This document shows positions 1 through 7,490 of a stretch of 64,000 bases of DNA, in pieces; position 1 is the first letter of the stretch; every line of letters begins with the position of its first letter. Made by a program: the position numbers and the translations under genes. The notes beneath the pieces were generated by a model. The model searched no databases and had not been told where the DNA came from. It was given only the letters and a program-made list of their open reading frames with translations. Origin of the DNA: CAVTBT01 sp963733065 (GTDB taxonomy: Bacteria > Actinomycetota > Thermoleophilia > Gaiellales > Gaiellaceae); the NCBI GenBank assembly GCA_963733065.1, contig CAVTBT010000006.1, positions 99,698-163,697 of the forward strand, written 5' to 3'.

Positions 1-627
1 TCGATCCGGCGACGAACGGCTACACGATCAGCCTCCACTTCGTCGGGCGCACGAGGGCGACACCCGCGATCGAGGTCCTACGGCAACCTGCACGGCGGCA
101 CCTGACGCGACTCGCGTCGACGCTCGGGGAGACTGCGAAGCTCATCGCCTACGAGGGCCGGACCAGCGTGGCGATCGACTTCGTGGACGGCGTAGGTCCG
201 CTGAAGTACGCGGTCAGGCTCGGGCAGCGCTGGCCCTTGCACGCGACCGGCGGAGGCAAGCTCTACCTCGCGCAGTACGACGACGAGACGGTGCGAGAGA
301 TGCTCGCGGAGACGGGGCTGGAGCCGCGTCACGCCGGAGACGATCGTCGACCCCGACGCCCTCCTCGCCGAGCTCGCCGAGGTGCGGCGCAACGGCTGGG
401 CACGCCAGCGTGAAGAGATCCACGAGGGCATCTCGGGCTTCGCTGCGCCCGTGCGCGACGCGACCGATCGCCTGCTGGCGGCGCTCGTCGTGATGGGTCC
501 GACGGGACGCATCGACGCGAACGCGCACGCGATCGTGGCGTTGCTCGTGTCCGAGGCACAGGCTCTGAGCGTCGAGGCCGGCGCACTCGATCCCGAGGTC
601 AACGCAGGCGACCTCGACGGCGCGTGA
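1..627 (+). CDS. IclR-family transcriptional regulator, 5'-partial and frameshifted
   Basis: The C-terminal effector-binding (GAF-like) half of an IclR regulator is present; the N-terminal winged helix lies outside the window. It reads from base 3 in one frame through FVDGVGPLKYAVRLGQRWP, LHATGGGKLYLA and EMLAETGLEP. It then continues only in the +1 frame from base 328 (TPETIVDPDALLAELAEVRR, then GISGFAAPVRD) to a TGA at 625-627. A single indel near base 327 restores one protein that follows the family's usual order. The permease start overlaps its stop by 4 nt, so it probably regulates or is co-transcribed with the transporter. Whether the shift is real or a consensus error cannot be told from one sequence. 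Confidence 0.75.
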
Positions 628-1445
628 GCGCGGCCGACACAACGGCCGCAGGGGACGGGCTGAGCATGCGGTCGCGCGGCCGGTACGGCTCCGTCGTGTT
701 GCGGGTGGTGCTTCCCACCCTCACCTTCGTGGCCCTGATCGGCCTGTGGTGGCTGGCGACCGTCGTCTTCGACTGGCCGTCGTACCTCGTGCCCACGCCG
801 CTCGAGGTCTGGAACGAGATCGTCGACCAGTGGAGCTTCCTGATGAGCAACTTCAGGACGACGCTCGGCGAGGCGCTCGTCGGCTTCGCGCTGGCGATTG
901 CGATCGCCGTGCCGTTCGCCGTCGCGATCACCTACTCGCGCGTGCTCGAGCTGACGATCTATCCGGCGCTGGTCGCGCTGAACGCCGTCCCGAAGATCGC
1001 GATCGCGCCGCTGCTCGTGATCTGGATGGGCTTCGGGCTCGGCCCGAAGGTCGTGATGGTCGTCTTGATCTCCTTCTTCCCGATCGTCATCAGCACGACG
1101 GCCGGCCTCAAGTCGACGCCGGCCGAGGTCGTCGAGCTCTCGCGCTCGCTGTCCTCGTCTCCGCTGCAGGAGTTCGTCCGGTTCCGGTTCCCCTGGTCGC
1201 TCCCGTACGTGTTCGTGGGGCTCAAGGTCGCCATCACGCTGGCCGTGATCGGCGCCGTGGTGGGCGAGTTCGTCGGAGCCACCAAGGGTCTCGGGTACGT
1301 CATCGTCGCGTCCGGGCAGAACGCGAACACCACGCTCGCCTTCGCCGCGATCGTCCTGCTCTCGGTCATGAGCGTGCTCCTCTTCTACGCGATCGTTCTC
1401 GTGCAGCGCCTCGTCGTCCCGTGGTCGTTGGAGCCGCCGCGATGA
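624..1445 (+). CDS. ABC transporter permease, NitT/TauT (SsuC/TauC) type
   Basis: This 273-residue inner-membrane permease has about six hydrophobic segments and the family's cytoplasmic EAA-type loop around residues 165-195 (EVVELSRSLSSSPLQEFVRF), which contacts the ATPase. GTG at 624 overlaps the upstream stop as GTGA, and the stop overlaps the next start as ATGA, so it is the middle gene of a tight operon. The family imports sulfonates, nitrate, pyrimidine precursors or aromatic acids. No periplasmic binding protein is in view, so the substrate cannot be named; the IclR regulator and MaoC dehydratase hint at a small organic acid, which is inference. Confidence 0.88.
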   Translation: MSAADTTAAGDGLSMRSRGRYGSVVLRVVLPTLTFVALIGLWWLATVVFDWPSYLVPTPLEVWNEIVDQWSFLMSNFRTTLGEALVGFALAIAIAVPFAVAITYSRVLELTIYPALVALNAVPKIAIAPLLVIWMGFGLGPKVVMVVLISFFPIVISTTAGLKSTPAEVVELSRSLSSSPLQEFVRFRFPWSLPYVFVGLKVAITLAVIGAVVGEFVGATKGLGYVIVASGQNANTTLAFAAIVLLSVMSVLLFYAIVLVQRLVVPWSLEPPR

Positions 1446-2242
1446 CCGCGATCCAGCTGAAGGGCATCTCGCACGTCTTCGACACGCGGAAGACGCGACT
1501 CCACGCTCTCGACGGCATCGATGTCGAGATCGGCGACAACGAGTTCGTCACGCTGGTCGGTCGGTCGGGGTGTGGGAAATCGACGCTCCTCCGGATCATC
1601 GCCGGCCTTCTGAGGCCGACGGCAGGCGAAGTCCGGGTCGGTGGGGAACCGGTCCGCGGCCCCCGCCGGGAGGTCTCGTTCATGTTCCAGCGCTCGGCGC
1701 TGCTCCCGTGGCGCACCGTGCTCGAAAACGTCATGTTGCCCGTCCAGATCCTCCGACTCGATCGTCGCGCACACCGCGCGCGGGCGGAGGAGTTGCTCGC
1801 GCTCACGGGATTGGAAGGCTTCGAGGATCGCCGGCCCGACGAGCTCTCCGGGGGGATGCAGCAGCGCGTGTCCCTCTGTCGCGCGCTCGTGCACAATCCG
1901 TCGGTCCTCTTGATGGACGAGCCGTTCGCGGCGCTCGACGCCCTGACCAGGGAGGAGCTGAGTCTCGAGCTGCAGCGCATCTGGAGCGAGGACAAGAAGA
2001 CGATCGTGTTCGTCACGCACTCGATCCAGGAGGCGACCCTCCTTGCCGACCGGATCGTCGTGATGAGCCCGCGACCAGGCCGGCTCGCCCGCACCCTCGA
2101 AGTGAAGGCGCCGCGACCCCGCTCCTTGGGTCTCACCGCCCACAGCGCCGAACTCGACCACGTCAACGCGGAGCTCCACGAGCTGCTCTTCGACCGCCAC
2201 ATGCAGCCGCAGACGGTGGGATCGGCCCCGGCGGGCTCGTGA
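1442..2242 (+). CDS. ABC transporter ATP-binding protein, NitT/TauT (SsuB/TauB) type
   Basis: This 266-residue nucleotide-binding subunit pairs with the preceding permease. Walker A is GRSGCGKSTLL (about residue 40), the Q-loop is MFQRSALLPW, the signature is LSGGMQQRVSL and Walker B is LLMDEPFAALDA, followed by the H-loop in VTHS. All catalytic residues are present. ATG at 1442 overlaps the permease stop by 4 nt. The length and the LLPW motif after the Q-loop are usual for SsuB/TauB/NrtD proteins. Confidence 0.92.
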   Translation: MTAIQLKGISHVFDTRKTRLHALDGIDVEIGDNEFVTLVGRSGCGKSTLLRIIAGLLRPTAGEVRVGGEPVRGPRREVSFMFQRSALLPWRTVLENVMLPVQILRLDRRAHRARAEELLALTGLEGFEDRRPDELSGGMQQRVSLCRALVHNPSVLLMDEPFAALDALTREELSLELQRIWSEDKKTIVFVTHSIQEATLLADRIVVMSPRPGRLARTLEVKAPRPRSLGLTAHSAELDHVNAELHELLFDRHMQPQTVGSAPAGS

Positions 2243-2673
2243 CCGATCCGCGCGGGCTCGTCGGGCAGCGGCTCGGCCCGACCGAGTGGGTCGAGGTCGC
2301 TCAGGACCGGATCGACGCGTTCGCCGAGGCGACGGACGATCACCAGTGGATCCACGTCGACCCGAAGCGCGCCGCGGACGGCCCGTTCGGCGCGACGATC
2401 GCGCACGGCTACTTGACGCTCTCGCTGCTGCCATCGTTCGCGTACCGCCTCCTGCCGTTCGGAGACGCGCGGCTGACGATCAACTACGGGCTGAACCGCG
2501 TCCGGTTTCCGGCGCCGGTGCCGGTCGGGTCGAGGGTGCGCGCCGCGTTCCGCGTCGTCGACGTCTCCGAGGTCGACGGCGGCTACCAGGTCACCGCCGA
2601 GGCGACCGTGGAGCGCGAGGGCGGTGACAAGCCCGTGTGCGTGGCCGAGACCGTCTATCGCGTCCTCGTCTGA
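2239..2673 (+). CDS. MaoC-family (R)-specific enoyl-CoA hydratase/dehydratase
   Basis: This 144-residue single hot-dog-fold protein carries the hydratase-2 signature. The catalytic Asp/His dyad is visible in ATDDHQWIHVDP (about residues 30-41), followed by the conserved substrate loop IAHGYLTLSL. The family hydrates trans-2-enoyl-CoA or related CoA thioesters in the cytoplasm. GTG at 2239 overlaps the ATPase stop (GTGA), making it the last gene of the transporter operon. That placement suggests the imported compound is handled as a CoA ester, but this is inferred. Confidence 0.88.
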   Translation: MTDPRGLVGQRLGPTEWVEVAQDRIDAFAEATDDHQWIHVDPKRAADGPFGATIAHGYLTLSLLPSFAYRLLPFGDARLTINYGLNRVRFPAPVPVGSRVRAAFRVVDVSEVDGGYQVTAEATVEREGGDKPVCVAETVYRVLV

Positions 2674-2680
2674 GCAAACG

Positions 2681-2710
2681 ACGAGGGGCGCGGTCTCCCG
2701 CGCCCCTCGT
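2681..2710. terminator. Strong bidirectional hairpin terminator
   Basis: A perfect 13-bp stem (ACGAGGGGCGCGG with its complement) closes on a 4-nt TCTC loop. It starts 8 bases after the MaoC stop and lies before the convergent pilin gene's stop. There is no long T-run, as is common in high-GC actinobacteria. Confidence 0.75.
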
Positions 2711-2745
2711 ATCGCCTGTCGAGGCGTCGTGCTAGACGAGCTCGA

Positions 2746-3132
2746 TCAGCAGGTGTTGCTGGGCTCGCCGCCGCCGGGACCGGTGTAGGTCGCGGTGCAC
2801 GTACCCTTCGTGAACGTCAGGGTGTACGTCGTCGCCGTGGCGCTGACGCCGAGGCCCGACGGGATGCCCTGGTCGATCGACCGCAGCGAAGCCAGGCTCA
2901 TGCCGGTATAGCTGCCGTTGTCCGAGTAGAACGCCTCGGCCGCCGGAATCGCGGCACGCACGTTCGAGCTCGAAGCCTGCTTCTCAGCGCGCTTCTTGAA
3001 ACCGAGGTACGACGGGACAGCGATCGCCAGCAGAATGCCGATGATCACCAGCACGACGAGGAGCTCGATGAGCGTGAAACCGCCCTGCTCCTTCGCCAGC
3101 CGCCGCTCCTGCAGCTTGGTCAGCCACATCAT
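2746..3132 (-). CDS. Type IV prepilin-like protein (PulG/PilA N-terminal methylation)
   Basis: The 128-residue protein has a class III signal: a short basic leader ending in KEQGG, cleavage before FTLIELLVVLVIIGILLAIA and a Glu at mature position 5. The methylated hydrophobic helix is followed by a small globular domain with two Cys (GTCTA and the C-terminal NTC) that could form a disulfide. AAGGAG at 3141-3146 lies 8 nt before the first of two adjacent ATG codons, so unlike many neighbours it has a true Shine-Dalgarno leader. No prepilin peptidase or assembly ATPase is in the window, so it is an orphan locus. It could be a major pilin or a pseudopilin. Confidence 0.88.
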   Translation of the reverse strand: MMWLTKLQERRLAKEQGGFTLIELLVVLVIIGILLAIAVPSYLGFKKRAEKQASSSNVRAAIPAAEAFYSDNGSYTGMSLASLRSIDQGIPSGLGVSATATTYTLTFTKGTCTATYTGPGGGEPSNTC

Positions 3133-3146
3133 TCGTGAGACTCCTT

Positions 3147-3418
3147 ACCGAGAGGACGAGAACGACTCAACGCTGCTTCTATCGGCGTCGTGGGCTTCGC
3201 GGCCGCAGACTCGAATGGGTGATTTCAGAGGGAGGGCGAGTCACCCGGAATGGGGGATCGGCTCCGCTCAAGCACAGGGTGAGGCGGCCGATAACCCGTT
3301 CGGGTGAGCCGGGCACGGTAGGCCCTTCCCGAAGGGGTCAACGGGAGCCAACCGACACTCGCTCGCGTGCCCGGCTCACTCGCTCACGGTCGTCGGCAGC
3401 CGCGTCTCGCGGCCGGCG
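3147..3418. other. Non-coding stretch holding a long inverted repeat
   Basis: No reading frame with coding character is visible. The main content is the inverted-repeat element at 3304-3379, listed separately. The right part (3147-3180) is the presumed pilin promoter region, where no convincing hexamer pair was found. Confidence 0.5.
3304..3379. repeat. 76-bp hairpin element with perfect 13-bp terminal inverted repeats
   Basis: GTGAGCCGGGCAC at 3304-3316 is the exact reverse complement of GTGCCCGGCTCAC at 3367-3379, and one more pair (3317/3366) extends the stem. The 48-nt interior contains a second perfect hairpin, CCCTTC-CC-GAAGGG at 3323-3336. No clear target duplication flanks it. It could be the terminator of the minus-strand beta-helix gene, a structured RNA or a small MITE-like repeat. 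Confidence 0.6.
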
Positions 3419-3691
3419 CTACTCGCAGCCCCAGCCGTCCGCGTCGCCGTCGAGCCGGTGCGGATCGCCGCCGACGACGCGAACGGGTGCGATGCCGAGC
3501 GCCCGAACGTCGGCGCAGTCGACGTCCGGCGGGTAGGGCGGTACGCAGCCGCCGGCGTAGTTCGAGTCGCAGTCGCCGTGCGCGGTCGGCGGGGCCGCCG
3601 GTGCGGCGGCGCCTCCGGTGGCGACCGCTCGCCCCGGATCGAGTGGGGTGGACGGGCATGCCTTCCCGCCGGAGGTCCGGTGCGAGCGGCG
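3419..3691 (-). pseudogene. Excalibur-like calcium-binding tail, in frame after the beta-helix stop
   Basis: Reading on past the TGA of the beta-helix gene in the same frame gives a Pro/Ala-rich linker and then a Cys-containing domain ending DPHRLDGDADGWGCE and TAG. This DxDxDGxxCE ending is the excalibur-type calcium-binding motif of secreted actinobacterial proteins. No ATG, GTG, TTG or CTG codon exists in this frame between the TGA and the domain, so it cannot start by itself. It is either a domain cut off by a nonsense mutation or sequencing error, or it is made by read-through. Confidence 0.6.
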
Positions 3692-4753
3692 TCAGCGCTC
3701 GTGCGCGCCGATGTCCGGTCCGGCGCCCTGTGGCCGCTTGCGACCGCTGAAGTCGCGTTGGAGCGAGTACTGCGCGACGGCCTTGTCGCGGGCCGGGCTC
3801 GACGGCAGGAGCCGGTAGTTGTGGGAGCCTCTGCTGACGAACTGCGGATTCGCGATCCGGTTCGGCCGCACGTCCAGCCCGGCGGCGTACTCGCCGACCG
3901 GCCGGTCACCCGCGACGTTGCCGAAGATGACGTTGTTGCGGACGACGTTGCCCGAGCCCGTCGGCCCGTCCCAGGAGCTGCGGACGCCCAGCTCGCCGTT
4001 GAAGGCGCTGATGTTGTTGACGATCAGGTTCCGGTCGGAGGAGGCGTCCTTGTCGCCCGCGACGATGACGCCCGAGCGCCCGCTCCCGGTGACGGTGTTC
4101 TGCGTGACGAGCACGCCGTCCGCGTCCGGGTAGAGATGGATGCCGAAGCCGGCGTTCCGCTCGATCACGTTGTTGCCGATGATGCCGCCCGCGCCCTGGG
4201 CCCAGTAGATCGCGTGGTCGTGGAAATCGTCCTTGCCGTTGTCGTGGATCCAGTTGCGGAACAGCCGGACGTCCCGGCTCGGCGCGCCGTCGTCGCCGAC
4301 GAACACTCCCGAGCCGACGGCGTTGCGGATCTCGCACGCGCTGATCTCGACGTCCTTGGCGCCCGCCACGTACAGCGCCGAGTCGTACGCACCGGAGCCG
4401 GCGCCGTCGAGCACGAGCCCCGAGACTCGAACGTGGTCGGCGATCACCTTCAGCCGGCCGGCGATCACGGGTCGCTCCCCGGCGTGCGCGACGATCTGCA
4501 CCGGCGACGACGCCGTTCCGCCGCGGGCAACCTCGAGGCGCTCTGCGTAGGTTCCCGCGCGCAGCACGAGCCGGCGGCCCGGCTGCAACGACGCGAGACC
4601 GCGCCTGACCGTGCGCCACGGACGCTGGAGCGTGCCGGGGCCGCTGTCGCTGCCGCTCGGCGAGACGTAGAAGCTCCGACTCGGCGCCGCCGCCGATCCG
4701 CTGCCGGCGATCGCTCCCGACAGGCCAAGCGCCAGCAGGCACGCGAGGAGCAC
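3692..4753 (-). CDS. Secreted right-handed parallel beta-helix protein
   Basis: The 353-residue protein begins with a signal peptide (residues 1-23, LLACLLALGLSGAIAGSGSA). A DUF1565-like start follows (FYVSPSGSDSGPGTLQRPW), then repeated beta-helix coils of the pectate-lyase/NosD type with NN and GI turns (GIIGNNVIERNAGFGIHLYP). It ends PDIGAHER, a typical end for this family. Such proteins bind or cleave polysaccharide outside the cell; no catalytic residues can be assigned. GTG at 4753 is chosen because a stop lies a few codons upstream. The following in-frame tail is described separately. Confidence 0.8.
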   Translation of the reverse strand: MLLACLLALGLSGAIAGSGSAAAPSRSFYVSPSGSDSGPGTLQRPWRTVRRGLASLQPGRRLVLRAGTYAERLEVARGGTASSPVQIVAHAGERPVIAGRLKVIADHVRVSGLVLDGAGSGAYDSALYVAGAKDVEISACEIRNAVGSGVFVGDDGAPSRDVRLFRNWIHDNGKDDFHDHAIYWAQGAGGIIGNNVIERNAGFGIHLYPDADGVLVTQNTVTGSGRSGVIVAGDKDASSDRNLIVNNISAFNGELGVRSSWDGPTGSGNVVRNNVIFGNVAGDRPVGEYAAGLDVRPNRIANPQFVSRGSHNYRLLPSSPARDKAVAQYSLQRDFSGRKRPQGAGPDIGAHER

Positions 4754-4868
4754 GGGGCCAAGGATGCCGTGGACGAGTCATCTGCAGACAAGGTATCGGC
4801 ATCGACGCCGAATGGCCCGCTAGCGCCCCGGGCCCAATTCCGGCCTCTGCAGTGGGACAATGGACAGC

Positions 4869-5114
4869 GTGAACGTCGGCGTCAGCTGCACGCGTTGCGA
4901 GACACTCGTCGTCGTCATGCCGCCGGAGACCTCCAAAGACCTCGCCGACGGGCTCGGGCCGGACGGCGAGCTCGAGTTCACGGCGCACATCGCCTCAGGC
5001 GAGACGCGGACCGGCAACCGCCTCGCCGTCGCGGACGTCAATCGCCGCTTCAGATGCCCGGCCTGCGGGACGATTGGCCAGCTTCCGCCGTCGGAGGAGC
5101 GCCCGATCGACTGA
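4869..5114 (+). CDS. Small zinc-ribbon-like protein, unknown function
   Basis: The roughly 81-residue soluble protein has two CxxC pairs (SCTRC near the N-terminus, CPACGTIG near the C-terminus), consistent with one zinc knuckle. An ATG at 4860 is possible, but it overlaps a GACAAT -10-like hexamer (4856-4861). GTG at 4869 sits 7 nt after that hexamer, as in the leaderless genes of this window, so it is preferred. The gene is divergent from the beta-helix gene and convergent with the hydrolase. Confidence 0.55.
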   Translation: MNVGVSCTRCETLVVVMPPETSKDLADGLGPDGELEFTAHIASGETRTGNRLAVADVNRRFRCPACGTIGQLPPSEERPID

Positions 5115-5123
5115 CGCGCTAGG

Positions 5124-5765
5124 TCACGCAGTTCCGGCCGCGTAGGCGACGAGTCGGCCGGCGAGCTCACGCGGTCGGCTGAGTGAGATGTAGTGGCCGC
5201 CGTCCATCTCGTCGGCGTCGATGTCGAGACGCTCGCGGGCGTGGCGACGCGCCCACGCCGCCGGGAACATGCGGTCGTCGCGGCACAACAGATACCTCGT
5301 CGGCACGTCCGGCCAGGACTCGAGAGGCCATGACTCTCGCAGCGCCCGCGAGGACTCGTCTCGTTCTCGCAGCCTCGCTTCGGCTGCGAGCTGGGGAGGG
5401 ACGTCGTGGTAGAAGACGTCGTCGTAGCCGCTCTCCTCGTAGCCGGTGTTCGTCCACCAGTCCGCGAAGAGCTCCCCGGGCGACGGGATCATCGCCGCGA
5501 CGAGGACGAGCAGGTCGACCGGGATGCGGACGCACACGAGCGGCGCGGTAAAGCCGCCGAGCGAGTGGCCCACGACCACGACATCGCCGCGGTCGCCGAC
5601 AGCTTGGACGACGGCGTCGGCGTACTCCCGCCAGCCGGCCGACTCGTCGTCGCTCGGGAGATCGACGGCGACCGGGTCGTGCCCGAGCTTGCGCAGCTCC
5701 GGCGCGACCAGGTGCCAGTCCCAGGCGCTCCCGCCGCCGCCGTGGATGAGCGCGAACGTCGCCAC
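5124..5765 (-). CDS. Alpha/beta-hydrolase (small esterase type)
   Basis: This 213-residue alpha/beta-hydrolase has the oxyanion motif IHGGGGSAWDWH near the N-terminus, the nucleophile elbow GHSLGG (Ser about residue 75), and a late Asp (RDDRMFP) and His (GGHYISLS) completing the triad. It resembles EstC/methylesterase-like hydrolases; the substrate is unknown. The open frame extends upstream, but GTG at 5765 is chosen because the fold begins immediately with ATFALIHGG and upstream residues have no coding character. Confidence 0.82.
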   Translation of the reverse strand: MATFALIHGGGGSAWDWHLVAPELRKLGHDPVAVDLPSDDESAGWREYADAVVQAVGDRGDVVVVGHSLGGFTAPLVCVRIPVDLLVLVAAMIPSPGELFADWWTNTGYEESGYDDVFYHDVPPQLAAEARLRERDESSRALRESWPLESWPDVPTRYLLCRDDRMFPAAWARRHARERLDIDADEMDGGHYISLSRPRELAGRLVAYAAGTA

Positions 5766-5859
5766 CCACGCGAGGTTAGCCCGCGGCACATCGCGCCGCC
5801 CACCGCAGGCGCCGCGTGCGCCCGGGCGAAACGCCTGACAACCCGAGCGTTCAGGAACG

Positions 5860-6609
5860 TCAGGCCTCTTGGGCTTGGACTGCCGGCTTTTCCCAGACAG
5901 AGACGTGTGTAGGACTGTCGCCGGTGAATGGCTCCTTCTTCCAACCGCTCCAGCGCTCACGCAGCGTCATCCCCGCGAGCTGCGCCATGAGGTCGAGCTC
6001 CGCCGGCCACACGTATCGAAACGGTGGCGAGAAGACCTCGACCTTGCCGTCCTCGATCCAGTAGTGATGCGACACCAGGCCCTGCCGAACAACGTCGTAC
6101 TCGTCGAAGCCGAGATGCGTCGGCCCCACGTCGAACGGCTGGAATGACTCACCGGGCGGAAGGCGCTGCAGTCGCGGCACGAGTACCTCGATGACAAAGC
6201 AACCGTTCGGCTCGAGATGCGCTGCGGCGTTGCGAAAGCACTGCACCTGCTCGTCCTGCGTCGTCAGGTTCATGATCGTGTTCGCGACGAGGTAGACGAC
6301 CGCGAATGTCCCCTGAACTGTCGTCGAGGCGAAGTCCCCGATGGTCACGGCAACCTGCTCCGCACCCGGCTTCGCACGCAACCGTGCGACCATCGCCTCC
6401 GAAAGATCGATCCCGTGCACGCGCACACCGCGCTCCGCAAGCGGCAAGGCGATCCGCCCGGTGCCGACGCCTAGCTCAAGCGCTGCACCGCCGCGAGCAA
6501 GATCCACAAGAAAGGCGACGATAGGGTCAACGACGTCCGGGGTGGCCTTGTGGGCGTACCGCTCGTCAAAGCGCTCGGCCACGTGCTCACCGAAGTAGTC
6601 CTCGGGCAC
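5860..6609 (-). CDS. Class I SAM-dependent methyltransferase
   Basis: The 249-residue protein has motif I ALELGVGTGRIALPLAERG (about residues 42-60), the acidic ribose-binding residue in VHGIDLSEAMV, then FAVVYLVANTIMNL and HLEPNGCFVIEV in the expected order of the Methyltransf_25 family. The C-terminal third forms the substrate-recognition part; the substrate is not predictable. It is a single gene with no overlap to its neighbours. Confidence 0.85.
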   Translation of the reverse strand: MPEDYFGEHVAERFDERYAHKATPDVVDPIVAFLVDLARGGAALELGVGTGRIALPLAERGVRVHGIDLSEAMVARLRAKPGAEQVAVTIGDFASTTVQGTFAVVYLVANTIMNLTTQDEQVQCFRNAAAHLEPNGCFVIEVLVPRLQRLPPGESFQPFDVGPTHLGFDEYDVVRQGLVSHHYWIEDGKVEVFSPPFRYVWPAELDLMAQLAGMTLRERWSGWKKEPFTGDSPTHVSVWEKPAVQAQEA

Positions 6610-6737
6610 GCGTGCACTTTCTCAAACCCCGCGAGGTGCCTGGGCGTCCGTTCGCGAATGTCACCCGAAGCTAGCCCGGCAAGCGTTTCGGGCGATGCTC
6701 AACATTCGGGCGGTGGTTCGCGAGAAGGCGCTAGCGG

Positions 6738-6917
6738 TCAAGGCGCCAGGAGGGAGAAGGTGCATCGGACAACCGCGTTGTGGTACCCGATCGGCGAACC
6801 CCCGATCGTCCACGCGATCTCGTCGTCAAGCCGTTCGACAGCGCCGCCAGCTCTCCCCATCGACAGTAGGAACTCGACGAAGTTTGTCTCGATGAGGTCA
6901 GCGGCCTGGGCGCTCAT
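6738..6917 (-). pseudogene. GNAT acetyltransferase N-terminal fragment
   Basis: This 59-residue frame starts MSAQAADLIETNFVEFLLSM and contains DDEIAWTIGGSPIGYHNAVV. That resembles the first strand-helix unit of a GNAT subfamily (a pattern like 'W..SGVPF..FNAVLRA'). It stops before the acetyl-CoA binding motif A, so it is a remnant or a heavily truncated gene. Confidence 0.4.
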
Positions 6918-7280
6918 TGACTCAGTCTTGACCGCATCGTCACACGAGCGGAACGTCGTGGGGGTGCCGGTGACGCTCGCGCTAGCTGGCGATCTCACGG
7001 CCGGATCCTGTCGTCGGCGTAGGAGTTCTCCTCGAGGAGCCCGAGGTAATCGGCCTCGCGGATCAGTGGTCGTGCGTAGCCCGGGAGTCGCACGACCGGG
7101 AGAGCGGCGAAGACCGCGTCGACGGCGCGGCGCTCGACCCGAGCTCGCCACGCCGGCGAGTCTACGCCTCGGATCGGAGGGTTCGAATCCGCCAGGGTTT
7201 TCTGACAGTGACACCACCGTTTGAGCTTCGCCGTGGGGAGACGTACACGACCGACCCCGTCGAATCTGTGCAACCAAGCC
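6918..7280 (-). other. About 360 nt next to tRNA-Glu with one unrecognised frame
   Basis: A 95-codon minus frame spans 6995-7282; only its last 50 residues (AWRARVERRAVDAVFAALPV, then YLGLLEENSYADDRIRP) look protein-like. I do not recognise a family. With the GNAT fragment it may be debris beside the tRNA gene. A GGTTCGAATCC string near 7179 is not part of a foldable tRNA. Confidence 0.3.
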
Positions 7281-7312
7281 AAAAAGAGAAGAGCCTCGCA
7301 GATGGCGAGGCT
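7281..7312 (-). terminator. Rho-independent terminator after tRNA-Glu
   Basis: A perfect 8-bp stem (7292-7299 with 7305-7312) and a 5-nt loop are followed on the minus strand by a T-rich run (AAAAA on the plus strand at 7281-7285). It lies immediately 3' of tRNA-Glu. Confidence 0.75.
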
Positions 7313-7318
7313 TCAAGA

Positions 7319-7391
7319 AGGCCCATACGGGATTCGAACCCGTGCCGCCGCCGTGAGAGGGCGGTGTCCTAGGCCACTAGACGAATGGGCC
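7319..7391 (-). tRNA. tRNA-Glu (anticodon CTC)
   Basis: On the minus strand GGCCCAT pairs fully with ATGGGCC. The D-arm (TCTAGTGGCCTAGGA), a 7-nt anticodon loop CTCTCAC between paired CCGCC/GGCGG arms and a GGGTTCGAATCCC T-arm are all present. The anticodon CTC reads Glu GAG codons. CCA is not encoded. Confidence 0.95.
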
Positions 7392-7478
7392 GTCGTGGAG
7401 CGGGGAGTGTAGCGAAGCGCTCGCCGTGTTCTCGCCTCCCGAGCGGTGCCCCTAAGCAGCGCGGCGCGCCGTCGCTGG

Positions 7479-7484
7479 TAGCGT
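7479..7484 (+). promoter_or_regulatory. -10 hexamer TAGCGT, leaderless start of the nitroreductase
   Basis: TAGCGT lies exactly 6 nt before GTG 7491, leaving no room for a Shine-Dalgarno leader. Confidence 0.5.
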
Positions 7485-7490
7485 CGAAGG

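Noticed and set aside
3692..3694. Selenocysteine at the TGA of the beta-helix gene
   Set aside because: No selenocysteine-insertion hairpin is evident after the TGA and a secreted calcium-binding protein gives no reason for one.
3458..5122. Plus-strand frame of 554 codons opposite the beta-helix gene
   Set aside because: It has no domain resemblance, while the minus strand has a signal peptide and beta-helix repeats.
7165..7205. GGTTCGAATCC string resembling a tRNA T-arm
   Set aside because: The flanking bases do not pair as a T-stem or acceptor stem and no D-arm or anticodon arm lies upstream.
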